Assembly (NCBI RefSeq): GCF_042665155.1
Contig: NZ_JBHTCG010000040.1
Coordinates: 1 to 64,000 of the forward strand
DNA from: Sphaerisporangium rhizosphaerae
GTDB lineage: Bacteria > Actinomycetota > Actinomycetes > Streptosporangiales > Streptosporangiaceae
Reading direction: 5' to 3'
Length of the DNA stretch: 64,000 nt
A program made the position numbers and the translations under genes. Positions 23,236-31,583 of this stretch are shown here, in pieces (position 1 is the stretch's first letter; every line of letters starts with the position of its first letter). The notes beneath the pieces were generated by a model that made no database searches, was not told where the DNA came from, and was given only the letters and a program-made list of their open reading frames with translations.

Positions 23236-24650
23236 CGGTCGCGAGGACCGCGGCGGCCGGGCTCGCCCTTCTCCTGGCGGCGGCCTGCACCGCCCCCGCG
23301 CCGCCGCGCCGCGAGGCGGGCACGGCGGCCGGCACGGTCTGCGCGCCGCCGCAGGGCCCGCCGCAGGCGGAGACGCCCACCACGATCGACGTCGTCCGGC
23401 AGGCGTACTTCTGCATCCTCGGCAATTACTACGGCGGCGCCACGCTGGACGCCCGGTCGCTGCTGACCGCCGGATTCGCCGCCCTGACGCGGGAGCTCGA
23501 CCGCGACGGACGCGACATGCCCGAGGCGGCCATGCCCGCGCTGACCGGTGACCGCCGGGCCGACTGGACCGCCTTCGAGGCCGCCTTCCGCACGATCACC
23601 GACCGGGCGCCCGGCCTGCGCGACAAGCTGGCCGCCGTCACCCTCCAGGCCATCGTGGCCGCCCTCGGCGACGACCACGCCCGCTGGACGCACCAGGACG
23701 GCCGGCCGCCCGGCTACTACGACGGCGACGGTTACGGCCTGGGTCTGGAGGCCAGCGTCGGCGGCCCGCAGGCGGACACCGAGCCGGGCACCGCGCTCGC
23801 TCCCCTCTTCGTCACCGAAGTGACGGGAGGCGCGGCGCGGGCCGCCGGGCTGCGTCCCGGCGACCTCATCGAATCGATCGACGGCTCGGCGCCCTTCGTC
23901 GACGGCGAGGGCACGCGCGCCATCGCCGCCCTCTACCCCAGGTACCCGCAGGCGCGGCCGGTGCGGCTGGGGTTGCTGCGGCAGAGCACCGGCCGCCGCT
24001 GGAGCGTGACGCTCACGCCCGGCCTCTTCCCGCGGGACCCGGCCGCTCTGCGGGTGGTGCGGTCGAAGCGGCTGGACGACGACATCGCCTACGTGCGGAT
24101 GACCGGCTTCGATCCCGACTCCGCGAACCGGGTGCTGCGGGAGATCACCAGGCTGCGCGCCGGCCGGACGCTGTCCGGCGTCGTGCTGGACCTGCGCGGC
24201 AACGGCGGCGGCAGCCCCCTGGAGGCGACCCGGCTGCTGAGCGCCTTCGTCCACGGCGCTGACACCGCCTACCAGTGCACCGCAGAGGGCACGTGCCAGG
24301 CCGCGCCGACCGACGACACCGTCGAACTGCTCCACCTGCCGCTGGTGGTGCTCACCGACCGCGGCTGCGCCTCGGCGTGCGAGCACTTCAGCTCCGCGGT
24401 CAAGGACCTGCGGCTCGGCCGGCTGGTCGGCACCAGAACCGCCGGCGTGATCTCCGGCCCGGCGCGGGGATACCTGCTCGCCGACAACACCATTCTGAGT
24501 TTCCCCGCCAAGCACCACCTGGGGCCCCGCCGCGAGGTCATCGACCGCATCGGCGTGCCGCCCGACCACTACGTGCCCCTGACCCCGAAGGACGCGGCCG
24601 CCGGACGCGACCCCGCCCTGGCCAAGGCCCTGACCCTGCTGCACACATGA
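23232..24650 (+). CDS. S41 (C-terminal processing) peptidase, lipoprotein
   Basis: 472 residues. Signal peptide with lipobox LLLAAAC, then a helical region with ALGDDHARWT, a PDZ segment (VTEVTGGAARAAGLRPGDLIESIDG) and the S41 core: DIAYVRMTGFD, GVVLDLRGNGGGSPLEATRL and catalytic Ser in LTDRGCASACEHF. It is expected on the outer face of the membrane. Fourth gene of the two-component/ABC locus and overlapping the permease stop, so it may process or sense an extracytoplasmic substrate of that system. Confidence 0.9.
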   Translation: MTVARTAAAGLALLLAAACTAPAPPRREAGTAAGTVCAPPQGPPQAETPTTIDVVRQAYFCILGNYYGGATLDARSLLTAGFAALTRELDRDGRDMPEAAMPALTGDRRADWTAFEAAFRTITDRAPGLRDKLAAVTLQAIVAALGDDHARWTHQDGRPPGYYDGDGYGLGLEASVGGPQADTEPGTALAPLFVTEVTGGAARAAGLRPGDLIESIDGSAPFVDGEGTRAIAALYPRYPQARPVRLGLLRQSTGRRWSVTLTPGLFPRDPAALRVVRSKRLDDDIAYVRMTGFDPDSANRVLREITRLRAGRTLSGVVLDLRGNGGGSPLEATRLLSAFVHGADTAYQCTAEGTCQAAPTDDTVELLHLPLVVLTDRGCASACEHFSSAVKDLRLGRLVGTRTAGVISGPARGYLLADNTILSFPAKHHLGPRREVIDRIGVPPDHYVPLTPKDAAAGRDPALAKALTLLHT

Positions 24651-25843
24651 GGATGGACCTCGCCATGAGACAGCTCCTGGCCCTCGCCGCGGGACTCGCC
24701 GTCCTGGCCACGTCCGCCTGCTCCGCGCCCGCGCCGCCCAGAGCCGACGCCCCGCGGGCCACGCCGTCCGGCCCCGCCGCCCTGCCCGCCCCCACCGGCC
24801 CCCATCCGGTCGGCACCACCGTCCTGCACCTGACCGACACCTCCCGCCCCGATCCCTGGGATCCCGACGCCGGCGCCAGAGAGCTCAAGGTCACCCTGTG
24901 GTACCCGGCCAAGCGGCGCGACGGGCCGCGCGCGCCCTACATGACGGCCAAGGAAGCAGAACTGCTCCTGAGGGGCTCGGGGATGTCGACCGCGCCGTAC
25001 GATCTGCTGAGCAGGACGCGGACCACCGCCGTCCAGGACGCCGAACCCGAGGGGCGAAGGCTCCCGCTGGTGGTGCTCTCACCCGGCTTCACCAAGCCGA
25101 TGAGCACCCTCACCTCCCTGGCCGAGGACCTCGCCGGCCGAGGCTATGTCGTGGCCGGCATCGACCACACCTACGAAAGCTACGTGACCATGCTGTCCGG
25201 CGGCCGGATCGCCGAATGCCTGGCCTGCGACAGCAACACCGACCCCGGTTTCGGCACGGGGGTGGTCCAGGGCCGGGCCGCCGACGTCTCCTTCGTCCTT
25301 GACCAGCTGACCTCCACGTGGCGGCACTCCGGCCTGATCGACCGCGGGAGGATCGCGATGGTCGGCCAGTCGATCGGCGGAGCCGCCGCCGTGGCGGCCA
25401 TGGTGAAGGACCCGCGCGTACGCGCCGGAATCGACATGGACGGCACGAGCTACGCCCGGATCCCCAAGAGCGGCCTCTCCCGGCCGTTCATGTTCATGGG
25501 TTCGCGCGAGCATGTCCCGGGCGGCCGTGACACCTCCTGGGACCGTGACTGGAAGCTGCTGACCGGGTGGAAGCGCTGGCTCGTGCTGCCGGACGCCGAA
25601 CACCAGTCCTTCACCGACATCCCGTTGCTGGCGGAGGTCATCGGCCTGCGACCTCTCCCCGGCATGCTGCCCGCCGCCCGTGGGGCGGAGCTCACCCGCA
25701 CGTACGTGGCCGCCTTTCTCGACCAGCACCTGAAGTCGCAGCGCCGGCCCATCCTCGACGAAGCGTCCTCGCGCTATCCCGAGGTCACCTTCCGCGCGTC
25801 CTCCAACCCACGTCCGTCGCCGCGGCGGCGCGCCCGGCCTTGA
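24647..25843 (+). CDS. PAF-acetylhydrolase-like alpha/beta hydrolase, lipoprotein
   Basis: 398 residues. Signal sequence with lipobox around LATSAC; Pro/Ala-rich linker; then an alpha/beta hydrolase of the platelet-activating-factor acetylhydrolase II type: LKVTLWYPAK, oxyanion region VVLSPGFTKPMSTLTSLAEDL, nucleophile elbow GQSIGG, Asp in GIDMDG and His in DAEHQSF. It should cleave short acyl esters at the cell surface. The ATG overlaps the protease stop (ATGA); ATGs at 24653 and 24665 are alternatives. A basic tail (RRRARP) ends the protein. Last gene of the operon. Confidence 0.88.
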   Translation: MRMDLAMRQLLALAAGLAVLATSACSAPAPPRADAPRATPSGPAALPAPTGPHPVGTTVLHLTDTSRPDPWDPDAGARELKVTLWYPAKRRDGPRAPYMTAKEAELLLRGSGMSTAPYDLLSRTRTTAVQDAEPEGRRLPLVVLSPGFTKPMSTLTSLAEDLAGRGYVVAGIDHTYESYVTMLSGGRIAECLACDSNTDPGFGTGVVQGRAADVSFVLDQLTSTWRHSGLIDRGRIAMVGQSIGGAAAVAAMVKDPRVRAGIDMDGTSYARIPKSGLSRPFMFMGSREHVPGGRDTSWDRDWKLLTGWKRWLVLPDAEHQSFTDIPLLAEVIGLRPLPGMLPAARGAELTRTYVAAFLDQHLKSQRRPILDEASSRYPEVTFRASSNPRPSPRRRARP

Positions 25844-25859
25844 CGCCCGGGCGGGGTGG

Positions 25860-25949
25860 TCACCGGTGGAAGACGCCGAGCATCAGGCAGACCAGGAGCA
25901 GGACGCCGCCGGCGATGAGCAGGGCGATGGGCAGTGAAGGGACATCCAC
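25860..25949 (-). CDS. 29-residue single-helix membrane peptide
   Basis: GTG start with GGGAG eight bases upstream encodes VDVPSLPIALLIAGGVLLLV then CLMLGVFHR and a stop: an almost continuous hydrophobic helix with a short polar C-terminus. An in-frame GTG 42 bases upstream gives a longer form (VRRGRTALRPGADD...) but has no Shine-Dalgarno. It ends 16 bases from the convergent hydrolase gene. Small helical membrane peptides of this kind often tune a transporter or kinase. Nothing more can be said. Confidence 0.5.
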   Translation of the reverse strand: MDVPSLPIALLIAGGVLLLVCLMLGVFHR

Positions 25950-26116
25950 GTCGTCGGCTCCCGGTCGTAGTGCGGTCCGTCCCCGGCGCACCGGCGCCGG
26001 GCAGATGCAAAGGTAGATCAGCGCCGCCCGCCAGGTGGGCGAAACGGAACAGAACCATGATCGCGGGGGTGTGCCCGGGCGCAGGCCGGTCGATCGAAGG
26101 CACTGAGTAAGCTGGC

Positions 26117-26836
26117 GTGGTGCTTGCGATCGACCGGGTGCGGATGGCGTTCACCGACCGTCACGGGGGCGTCAGCGCCGGGCCGTACGACACCAGGAAC
26201 CTCGGCGGCGCGGTCGGCGACGATCCGTCGGCGGTGGCGCGCAACCGCGCCCTGACCGCCGGGGAGTTCGGCCTCGACCCGGGCGCCGTGGTGTTCATGC
26301 GGCAGGTCCACAGCCCGGACGTCGCCTACGTGACCGAGCCGTTCACGCAGCAGCTGCCCGCCCTGGACGGCGTCTGCACCGACCGTCCCGGTCTCGGCCT
26401 TGCCGTGCTGGTCGCCGACTGCGCGCCGGTTCTGCTCGCCGACCCGGCGCGCGGCCTGGTCGGCGCGGCCCACTCGGGACGGGCCGGCACGGTCGCCGGG
26501 GTGGTGCCGGCGCTGGTCGCCGCGATGCGCGCCCGCGGCGCCGGCGACCTGGTCGCCCTGGTCGGCCCGATGGCGTGCGGCGCCTGCTACGAGGTGCCGG
26601 GGGAGATGCGCGCCGAGGTGGCGGAGGAACTGCCGGAGGCCTGGTCGGTCACCCGCGAGGGCACCCCGGCGCTGGACCTGCGCGCCGGCATCGCCGCCCA
26701 GCTCAAGCGGGCCGGCGTCGCCGACGTCCGGCACGACGCCCGCTGCACCATCGAGACCGGCGACCTGTACTCCTACCGCAGAGACCACATCACCGGCAGA
26801 TTCGCCGGCTACGTATGGCTGACCCCCGCCCCCTGA
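26117..26836 (+). CDS. Laccase-domain / PgeF (YfiH) family protein
   Basis: 239 residues. Conserved metal-site pattern is present: His in RQVHSPDV, Cys in VADCAPVLLAD, His in GAAHSGRAGTV, and the later GPMACGACYEV and CTIETGDLYSYRRD. Family members act as copper/zinc oxidases, purine nucleoside-processing enzymes, or, in E. coli PgeF, as editors of peptidoglycan precursors. In most actinobacteria the gene follows ftsZ; here it stands alone. TAAGCT (26108-26113) three bases before a GTGGTG pair indicates a leaderless start at 26117 or 26120. Confidence 0.88.
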   Translation: MVLAIDRVRMAFTDRHGGVSAGPYDTRNLGGAVGDDPSAVARNRALTAGEFGLDPGAVVFMRQVHSPDVAYVTEPFTQQLPALDGVCTDRPGLGLAVLVADCAPVLLADPARGLVGAAHSGRAGTVAGVVPALVAAMRARGAGDLVALVGPMACGACYEVPGEMRAEVAEELPEAWSVTREGTPALDLRAGIAAQLKRAGVADVRHDARCTIETGDLYSYRRDHITGRFAGYVWLTPAP

Positions 26837-26840
26837 CCCC

Positions 26841-26860
26841 CCACCCGCCACGGCGGGTGG
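26841..26860. terminator. Bidirectional hairpin between convergent genes
   Basis: CCACCCGCC and GGCGGGTGG form a near-perfect stem five bases after the PgeF-like stop and 36 bases from the end of the acyltransferase gene. It would serve both convergent transcripts. Confidence 0.6.
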
Positions 26861-26895
26861 TACCAGAAGGCGGTGCCGTCCCCGTCTCGGCCGCC

Positions 26896-28272
26896 TCAGC
26901 GGTGCGCCGTCACGGCGTGGACGGTGGCTGACGGAACGGTTCGCCGGGCGCGGAGCGCGGACGGCGGCGTGAGCAGGGCGAGACCGCCGGTGAGGGCGCA
27001 GGCGCCGAGCATCGGAAGGAGGCCGGGGACGAAGCCGGCCGCCGTCAGGACGAGCAGCCCGCCGCCGCACAGCGCCGCCGCCCAGACCGGGCGCGCCCAT
27101 CCGGTCGTCCGGCACGCCATGGCCGGTGGCTCCTCGAAGCGGGCGAACAGGGCGAGCAGCGGGCGCAGGACCAGCAGCAGCGCGCCCAGCCACAGCGGCC
27201 ACCCGGCCAGCCAGGCGGGGCCGCCCGGGGCGGGGGTGGCCAGGCCGAGCCCGACGACGCTCACGCCCGCGACCACGAACAGCGCGCTCATGTGCCACAG
27301 GTACACCGTCATCATCCGCGGGCCCGCCCACGCCATGGCGCGCGCGACGGCGGGACGGGACGCCAGCCGCACCAGGCGGGGGCGCAGCAGCATCGCCAGG
27401 CCGATCTGGCCGAAGGCCACGGCGAGCAGCGCGACGGTCGGCGGCGCCATGTTCGAGCTCGCCGCGCCGGGCAGGCCGATCATGCTGCCGGGGTAGGGGC
27501 CGAAGGCCACCAGCGCCGCCGCCGCGCCGAAGCCGCCCGCCGCCATCAGGCGCGCCCCGGCCAGCCGCCCGCTCGCGTACAGGAAGCCGAGCTGGTGCAC
27601 CGCGAGCCACACCAGGCCGATGTTGAGGTACCCGGCCGGCTCCCAGCAGGTGAAGCGCACCACGTCCACCGCGACCGCCGCCACGGCCAGGGCGGCGGGC
27701 ACCCGCCACCCGTGCCGCTCGCCCAGGCGCAGCAGCGCCGGGGTCAGCACGACGGCGACCAGGTAGATCGCGAGGAACCAGAGCAGCTGACCGGCCAGGC
27801 GCGCGGCCGTCTCCACCGGCTGCGCCGGCAGGCCGAGGGCGAGCAGCAGGTGGGGGAGCGGGATCCACACGGCCGCCAGCGGCAGCACCGGCCAGGCCAG
27901 GCGGCGCACGCGCCCGGCCAGCCACAGCGGGCCGGCGAGCCCCCGGGCCCGGTGCGCGCGGTGGCTGATCGCGTTGGCGGCCCCTCCGGCGAAGAACACC
28001 AGCGGCATCACCTGGGACAGCCAGGTGATCACGAAGGCGCCCGGGGCGGCGAAGGCGTTGCCGGTCGCGATGCGGCCGTGGTCGTAGGACAGGACCGGGA
28101 TGCTCCAGTGCTCCAGCATCACCACGGCGATGCCGAACAGGCGCAGCAGGTCGATGAACACGTCCCGGCCCGGGCGGCCGTGGCGCGGGGGAGCGGCGGC
28201 CGGGCGGACGGCTCCGCCGCCGGTCACCTGGACCGCGGGGAGGGCCGGTGGTCTGTCGAGTAGCGCGGGCAC
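26896..28272 (-). CDS. Membrane acyltransferase 3 family protein
   Basis: 458 residues with about ten membrane helices. The first carries DVFIDLLRLFGIAVVMLEHW, the Arg/His-containing start of acyltransferase-3 domains; QVMPLVFFAGGAAN and YLWHMSALFVVAGVSVVG are further family features. Such enzymes O-acylate cell-wall polymers, lipids or antibiotics. Start: GTG at 28272 has GAGGTG correctly spaced; ATG at 28284 in the same frame lacks a signal. The C-terminal part is Arg/Ala-rich. The acceptor cannot be inferred. Confidence 0.85.
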   Translation of the reverse strand: MPALLDRPPALPAVQVTGGGAVRPAAAPPRHGRPGRDVFIDLLRLFGIAVVMLEHWSIPVLSYDHGRIATGNAFAAPGAFVITWLSQVMPLVFFAGGAANAISHRAHRARGLAGPLWLAGRVRRLAWPVLPLAAVWIPLPHLLLALGLPAQPVETAARLAGQLLWFLAIYLVAVVLTPALLRLGERHGWRVPAALAVAAVAVDVVRFTCWEPAGYLNIGLVWLAVHQLGFLYASGRLAGARLMAAGGFGAAAALVAFGPYPGSMIGLPGAASSNMAPPTVALLAVAFGQIGLAMLLRPRLVRLASRPAVARAMAWAGPRMMTVYLWHMSALFVVAGVSVVGLGLATPAPGGPAWLAGWPLWLGALLLVLRPLLALFARFEEPPAMACRTTGWARPVWAAALCGGGLLVLTAAGFVPGLLPMLGACALTGGLALLTPPSALRARRTVPSATVHAVTAHR

Positions 28273-28607
28273 GGCGCACCTCATAACTGTCTGTCGGCGT
28301 GGCTGCGGACGAGCGACCGGGACGGCCCCCGAGCCGCCACGGCCGTCAGGTGAGCCGCGGGCCGGGACCGTGGATCCCCATGGGGGAGGCCGCCCGGATC
28401 CTCGGGTGACGAGGACCGGCCGGCCGGGAGCCGGAGGTTCGGCCGGGGCGGGAGCTCCGGCGGGTTTCAGTGAGTTGAGCCTGTCGCGGCGCAGGGGGCC
28501 GGCGCATTGACGCGGACCGGTGTCTTCGCGGCCGGGAACGCCACCAAGGACGGTAGGGCCAGCCCTACCAACGGGACGCCTGCCAACGGGCTGCACCGGG
28601 GAGGGCC
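28273..28607. other. Divergent intergenic region with operator
   Basis: About 335 bases separate the acyltransferase and the kinase gene. The one clear element is the palindrome at 28552-28569. The rest is GC-rich without a supportable open frame. Confidence 0.6.
28552..28569. promoter_or_regulatory. Perfect 18-base palindrome in front of the kinase/regulator operon
   Basis: GGTAGGGCCAGCCCTACC is an 8-2-8 perfect inverted repeat ending 38 bases before the kinase start codon. NarL-type regulators bind such sites, and autoregulation by the co-encoded response regulator is the simplest reading (inference). Confidence 0.6.
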
Positions 28608-29876
28608 GTGACTCGTACCTTGGTGGCCATGGGATTCCTCCTCAGGCGGCTCGGCGCCGACACCCGCTACACCCTGCTCGGGCTGCCCATGGGCGTCGTG
28701 AGCTTCGCCATCCTGATCGCCGGGCTCTCGGCGGGCGGCGGGAGCATCCCGGCGCTGGTCGGCCTGCCGATCCTCGCCGTGACCCTGCTGGTGGCCCGCG
28801 GGTTCGCCGATGTCGAGCGGCGAATGCTGCCCGAGATCCTCGCCCGCCCGGTCGCCCGCCCTCGCTACCCCCGCGCCCCTCAGGGCGCCGGATGGGTGCG
28901 CCGAATGCTGCACCCGCTGACCAGCGGCCAGTCGTGGCTGGACCTGCTGCACGGCATCCTGGTGTTCCCGATCGCGATCGCCACCTTCGTGGTGACCGTG
29001 GTGTGGTGGGCGGTGGCGGTCAGCAGCGTGCTCTACCCCCTCTACGGGTGGATCACCGGCAGGATCCCCGGCAACAAGGAGCTGCCCGAGTTGCTCGGGC
29101 TGGGCGACGGCTACCTGGTCAACAGCGCGTTCTACCTGTCCGTGGGCGCGGTGTTCTGCCTCACCCTGCCGGGCGTCATACGTGGGTCCGCCCTGCTGCG
29201 GGCGGGCATCGGCCGCGCCCTGCTGACCGGCGTGGCCGAGCTGCACGAGCGCATCGACGATCTCACCGAGGGCCGGGCCGCCGCGGTGTCGGCCGAGGCC
29301 GGCGCGCTGCGCCGGCTGGAGCGCGACATCCACGACGGGCCGCAGCAGCGCCTGGTGTACCTGGCGATGGAGCTGTCGCGGGCCCAGCGCCAGCTGCACA
29401 AGGACCCGCAGGCCGCGCACGCGACGCTCGCGGAGGCCATCACGGCGACCCGCGAGACGCTGGACGAGCTGCGGGCGCTGTCGCGCGGCATCGCCCCGCC
29501 GATCCTGAGCGACCGCGGCCTCGCCCCCGCGCTCGCCGCCCTCGCGGGCCGCTGCACCGTCCCGGTCGAGCTGGACGTGCAGGTCGTCGAGCGGTATACC
29601 GCCGTGGTGGAGAACACCGTGTACTACGTGGCGGCCGAGGCGCTCACCAACATCGCCAAGCACAGCCGGGCCCAGATGTGCACGCTGTCGTTGAACCGCA
29701 CCGGTGACGCGCTGCTGCTGTCGATCGGCGATGATGGGGTCGGCGGCGCCCATGTCGCCAAGGGGCACGGGCTGGCCGGGCTGGCCGACCGGCTGCGCGC
29801 GGTGGACGGCGAGCTGGTCGTGCAGTCCCCGGCCGGCGGCCCCACACTGATCGTCGCGGAGGTGCCGTGCGGGTAG
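28608..29876 (+). CDS. Sensor histidine kinase, NarL-type, with membrane sensor domain
   Basis: 422 residues. GTG start with GGGAGGG upstream. Two pairs of membrane helices (YTLLGLPMGVVSFAILIAGL and IPALVGLPILAVTLLV; WLDLLHGILVFPIAIATFVV and FYLSVGAVFCLTLPGVI) form a sensor domain common in actinobacterial kinases. Phospho-acceptor RRLERDIHDGPQQRLVYLAM (His), then ATPase motifs AAEALTNIAKHS, IGDDGVGGA and GHGLAGLADRL. The regulator gene starts inside its last codons (10-base overlap). Signal unknown. Confidence 0.93.
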   Translation: MTRTLVAMGFLLRRLGADTRYTLLGLPMGVVSFAILIAGLSAGGGSIPALVGLPILAVTLLVARGFADVERRMLPEILARPVARPRYPRAPQGAGWVRRMLHPLTSGQSWLDLLHGILVFPIAIATFVVTVVWWAVAVSSVLYPLYGWITGRIPGNKELPELLGLGDGYLVNSAFYLSVGAVFCLTLPGVIRGSALLRAGIGRALLTGVAELHERIDDLTEGRAAAVSAEAGALRRLERDIHDGPQQRLVYLAMELSRAQRQLHKDPQAAHATLAEAITATRETLDELRALSRGIAPPILSDRGLAPALAALAGRCTVPVELDVQVVERYTAVVENTVYYVAAEALTNIAKHSRAQMCTLSLNRTGDALLLSIGDDGVGGAHVAKGHGLAGLADRLRAVDGELVVQSPAGGPTLIVAEVPCG

Positions 29877-30514
29877 TCGTGGCCGACGACGCCGTCCTCA
29901 TCCGGTCCGGCCTGGTGCGGCTGCTGGAGGAGTTCGGCTGCCAGGTGGTCGCCGAGGCGGGCGACGGCGACGGGCTGGTGCGGGCCGTCGCCGAACACCG
30001 TCCGGACGTGTCGGTGGTGGACGTGCGGATGCCGCCGGACTTCACCGACGAGGGCCTGCGCGCCGCCGTCGAGGCCCGCCGCCGGGTGCCGGGCTCGCCG
30101 GTGATGATCCTCTCGCAGTACGTCGAGGTGTCCTACGCCGACGACCTGCTCGCCGACGCCCGCGGAGCGGTCGGCTACCTGCTGAAGGACCGCGTGGCCG
30201 ACGTCGAGGAGTTCATGGACGGGCTGCGCCGGGTGGCCGCGGGCGGGACGGTCTTCGACCCCCAGGTGGTGGCCCAGCTCATGGTGCGCCGCCGCCGTGA
30301 CGACCCGCTGGCCTCGCTGACCCCGCGAGAGCGCGAGGTGCTGGGCCTGATGGCCGAGGGAAGGTCCAACCCGGCCATCGGCCGCCTGATGGTGATCACC
30401 GACGGGGCGGTGGAGAAGCACGTGCGCAGCATCTTCAACAAGCTCGGCCTGCTCGCCGACGACGGCGACCAGCACCGCCGGGTGCTCGCCGTCCTGGCCT
30501 TCCTGCGCTCCTGA
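29867..30514 (+). CDS. NarL/LuxR-type response regulator
   Basis: 215 residues. Receiver: VVVADDAVLIRSGL, phospho-Asp in VSVVDVRMPPDFTDEGL, Ser in MILSQY, Lys in YLLKDRVADVEEF. DNA-binding: LTPREREVLGLMAEGRSNPA ... VEKHVRSIFNKLGL. VRMPPDFTDEG and YVEVSYADDLL are typical of regulators partnered with this kinase class. Translationally coupled to the kinase. Confidence 0.94.
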   Translation: MRVVVADDAVLIRSGLVRLLEEFGCQVVAEAGDGDGLVRAVAEHRPDVSVVDVRMPPDFTDEGLRAAVEARRRVPGSPVMILSQYVEVSYADDLLADARGAVGYLLKDRVADVEEFMDGLRRVAAGGTVFDPQVVAQLMVRRRRDDPLASLTPREREVLGLMAEGRSNPAIGRLMVITDGAVEKHVRSIFNKLGLLADDGDQHRRVLAVLAFLRS

Positions 30515-30565
30515 CGGCCGGCGCCGCGCGCTCGCCGGGCCCGCCCGAGAGGCGGGACGCGGCGG

Positions 30566-31312
30566 TCAGCCGGGGACGATCACGGTGATCGAGGAGGAGA
30601 TGAGGCGGAAGCCGAGGCGTTCGTACAGGCGCCGCGCCGGGTTGCCGTCGGTGACCGCCAGCCCGAGGGCGGCGAGTCCGTGCAGGGTCGCCAGCGCCAG
30701 CGCGCGGCGCAGCATCACGGCGCCGAGCCCCGCGAACGGCGGGCGGGGGTCGCGGAAGACGTCCAGCACCCATGGCCCGCCGAACGGGGGCTCTCCGCGC
30801 AGCCGGCCGACCATGACGCCGGCCACCACCCGCTGGTCGTGCAGCAGCAGTCCGCCGCAGGGGAGCAGCGGGCCGTAGGAGGCGCCGGAGAGCAGTGGCG
30901 TGAGAGCCCGGCGCAGGACGGTGGCGTCGTCGCCGTGGTCGCGGTCGGGATGGCCGGGCGGGTAGGCCGCGCGCCAGGCCGGGAAGACCTCGGCCGGCGG
31001 CACCGCCTCGCAGGAGACGACCCCGTGGCCGGTCTCGGCCCAGCCGGGCGGGGCGGGGTCGGCGCGCAGGTCACGGGACAGGACGTGGGCGTGGCGCAGT
31101 GGCCGTCCGCCGGCCTCGATCAGCAGCCGGCCGAGCTTCTCGTCGCCGGAGACCACCCAGCCCGGCATGTCGCGGAGGATGAGGTCGAGCGCGCCCGGTC
31201 CGAGCACCTCCACCAGGTCGGCGTACGGACGTCCGGCGCGGGTGCCCTCGACGTAGCTGAGCACCGGACGGCCGCCGGCGTCGGCGATCGTGCGGCGGCT
31301 GAGAGTCTCCAC
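30566..31312 (-). CDS. GNAT-family N-acetyltransferase
   Basis: 248 residues with a C-terminal GNAT fold: VVAGVMVGRLRGEPPFGGPW, WVLDVFRDPRPPFAGLGAVM (acetyl-CoA loop), ALGLAVTDGNPARRLYERLG and FRLISSSITVIVPG. The N-terminal half looks like a second, degenerate acetyltransferase-like region. It uses acetyl-CoA; the acceptor is unknown. The GTG start is probably leaderless: TAACGT lies eight bases upstream. It converges on the response regulator gene with 51 bases between. Confidence 0.85.
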   Translation of the reverse strand: METLSRRTIADAGGRPVLSYVEGTRAGRPYADLVEVLGPGALDLILRDMPGWVVSGDEKLGRLLIEAGGRPLRHAHVLSRDLRADPAPPGWAETGHGVVSCEAVPPAEVFPAWRAAYPPGHPDRDHGDDATVLRRALTPLLSGASYGPLLPCGGLLLHDQRVVAGVMVGRLRGEPPFGGPWVLDVFRDPRPPFAGLGAVMLRRALALATLHGLAALGLAVTDGNPARRLYERLGFRLISSSITVIVPG

Positions 31313-31583
31313 GTGGTCAAACGTTAGAGCGGAGCGCCCTCACCGGCCACCGATTTACGCCGTGATACGGCGCGTCGTCCGTTATTCGCCCAGTTCGGCG
31401 GGGGTATTGACGCGCCGGTGGTTGACGATTCAAGCACGCCGAATTTCTGTAACGTTCTGGTACCAAGGGGACTCTAGAGGCGCTAGTGTGATCGCGCGCG
31501 CAAATGTCCCGATGATCCCGGTAGGCACCCAGCCCCACGTTGTCCGGTTTGTGCCGGTACCGCGTTATCTGGCGGAGGACGGG

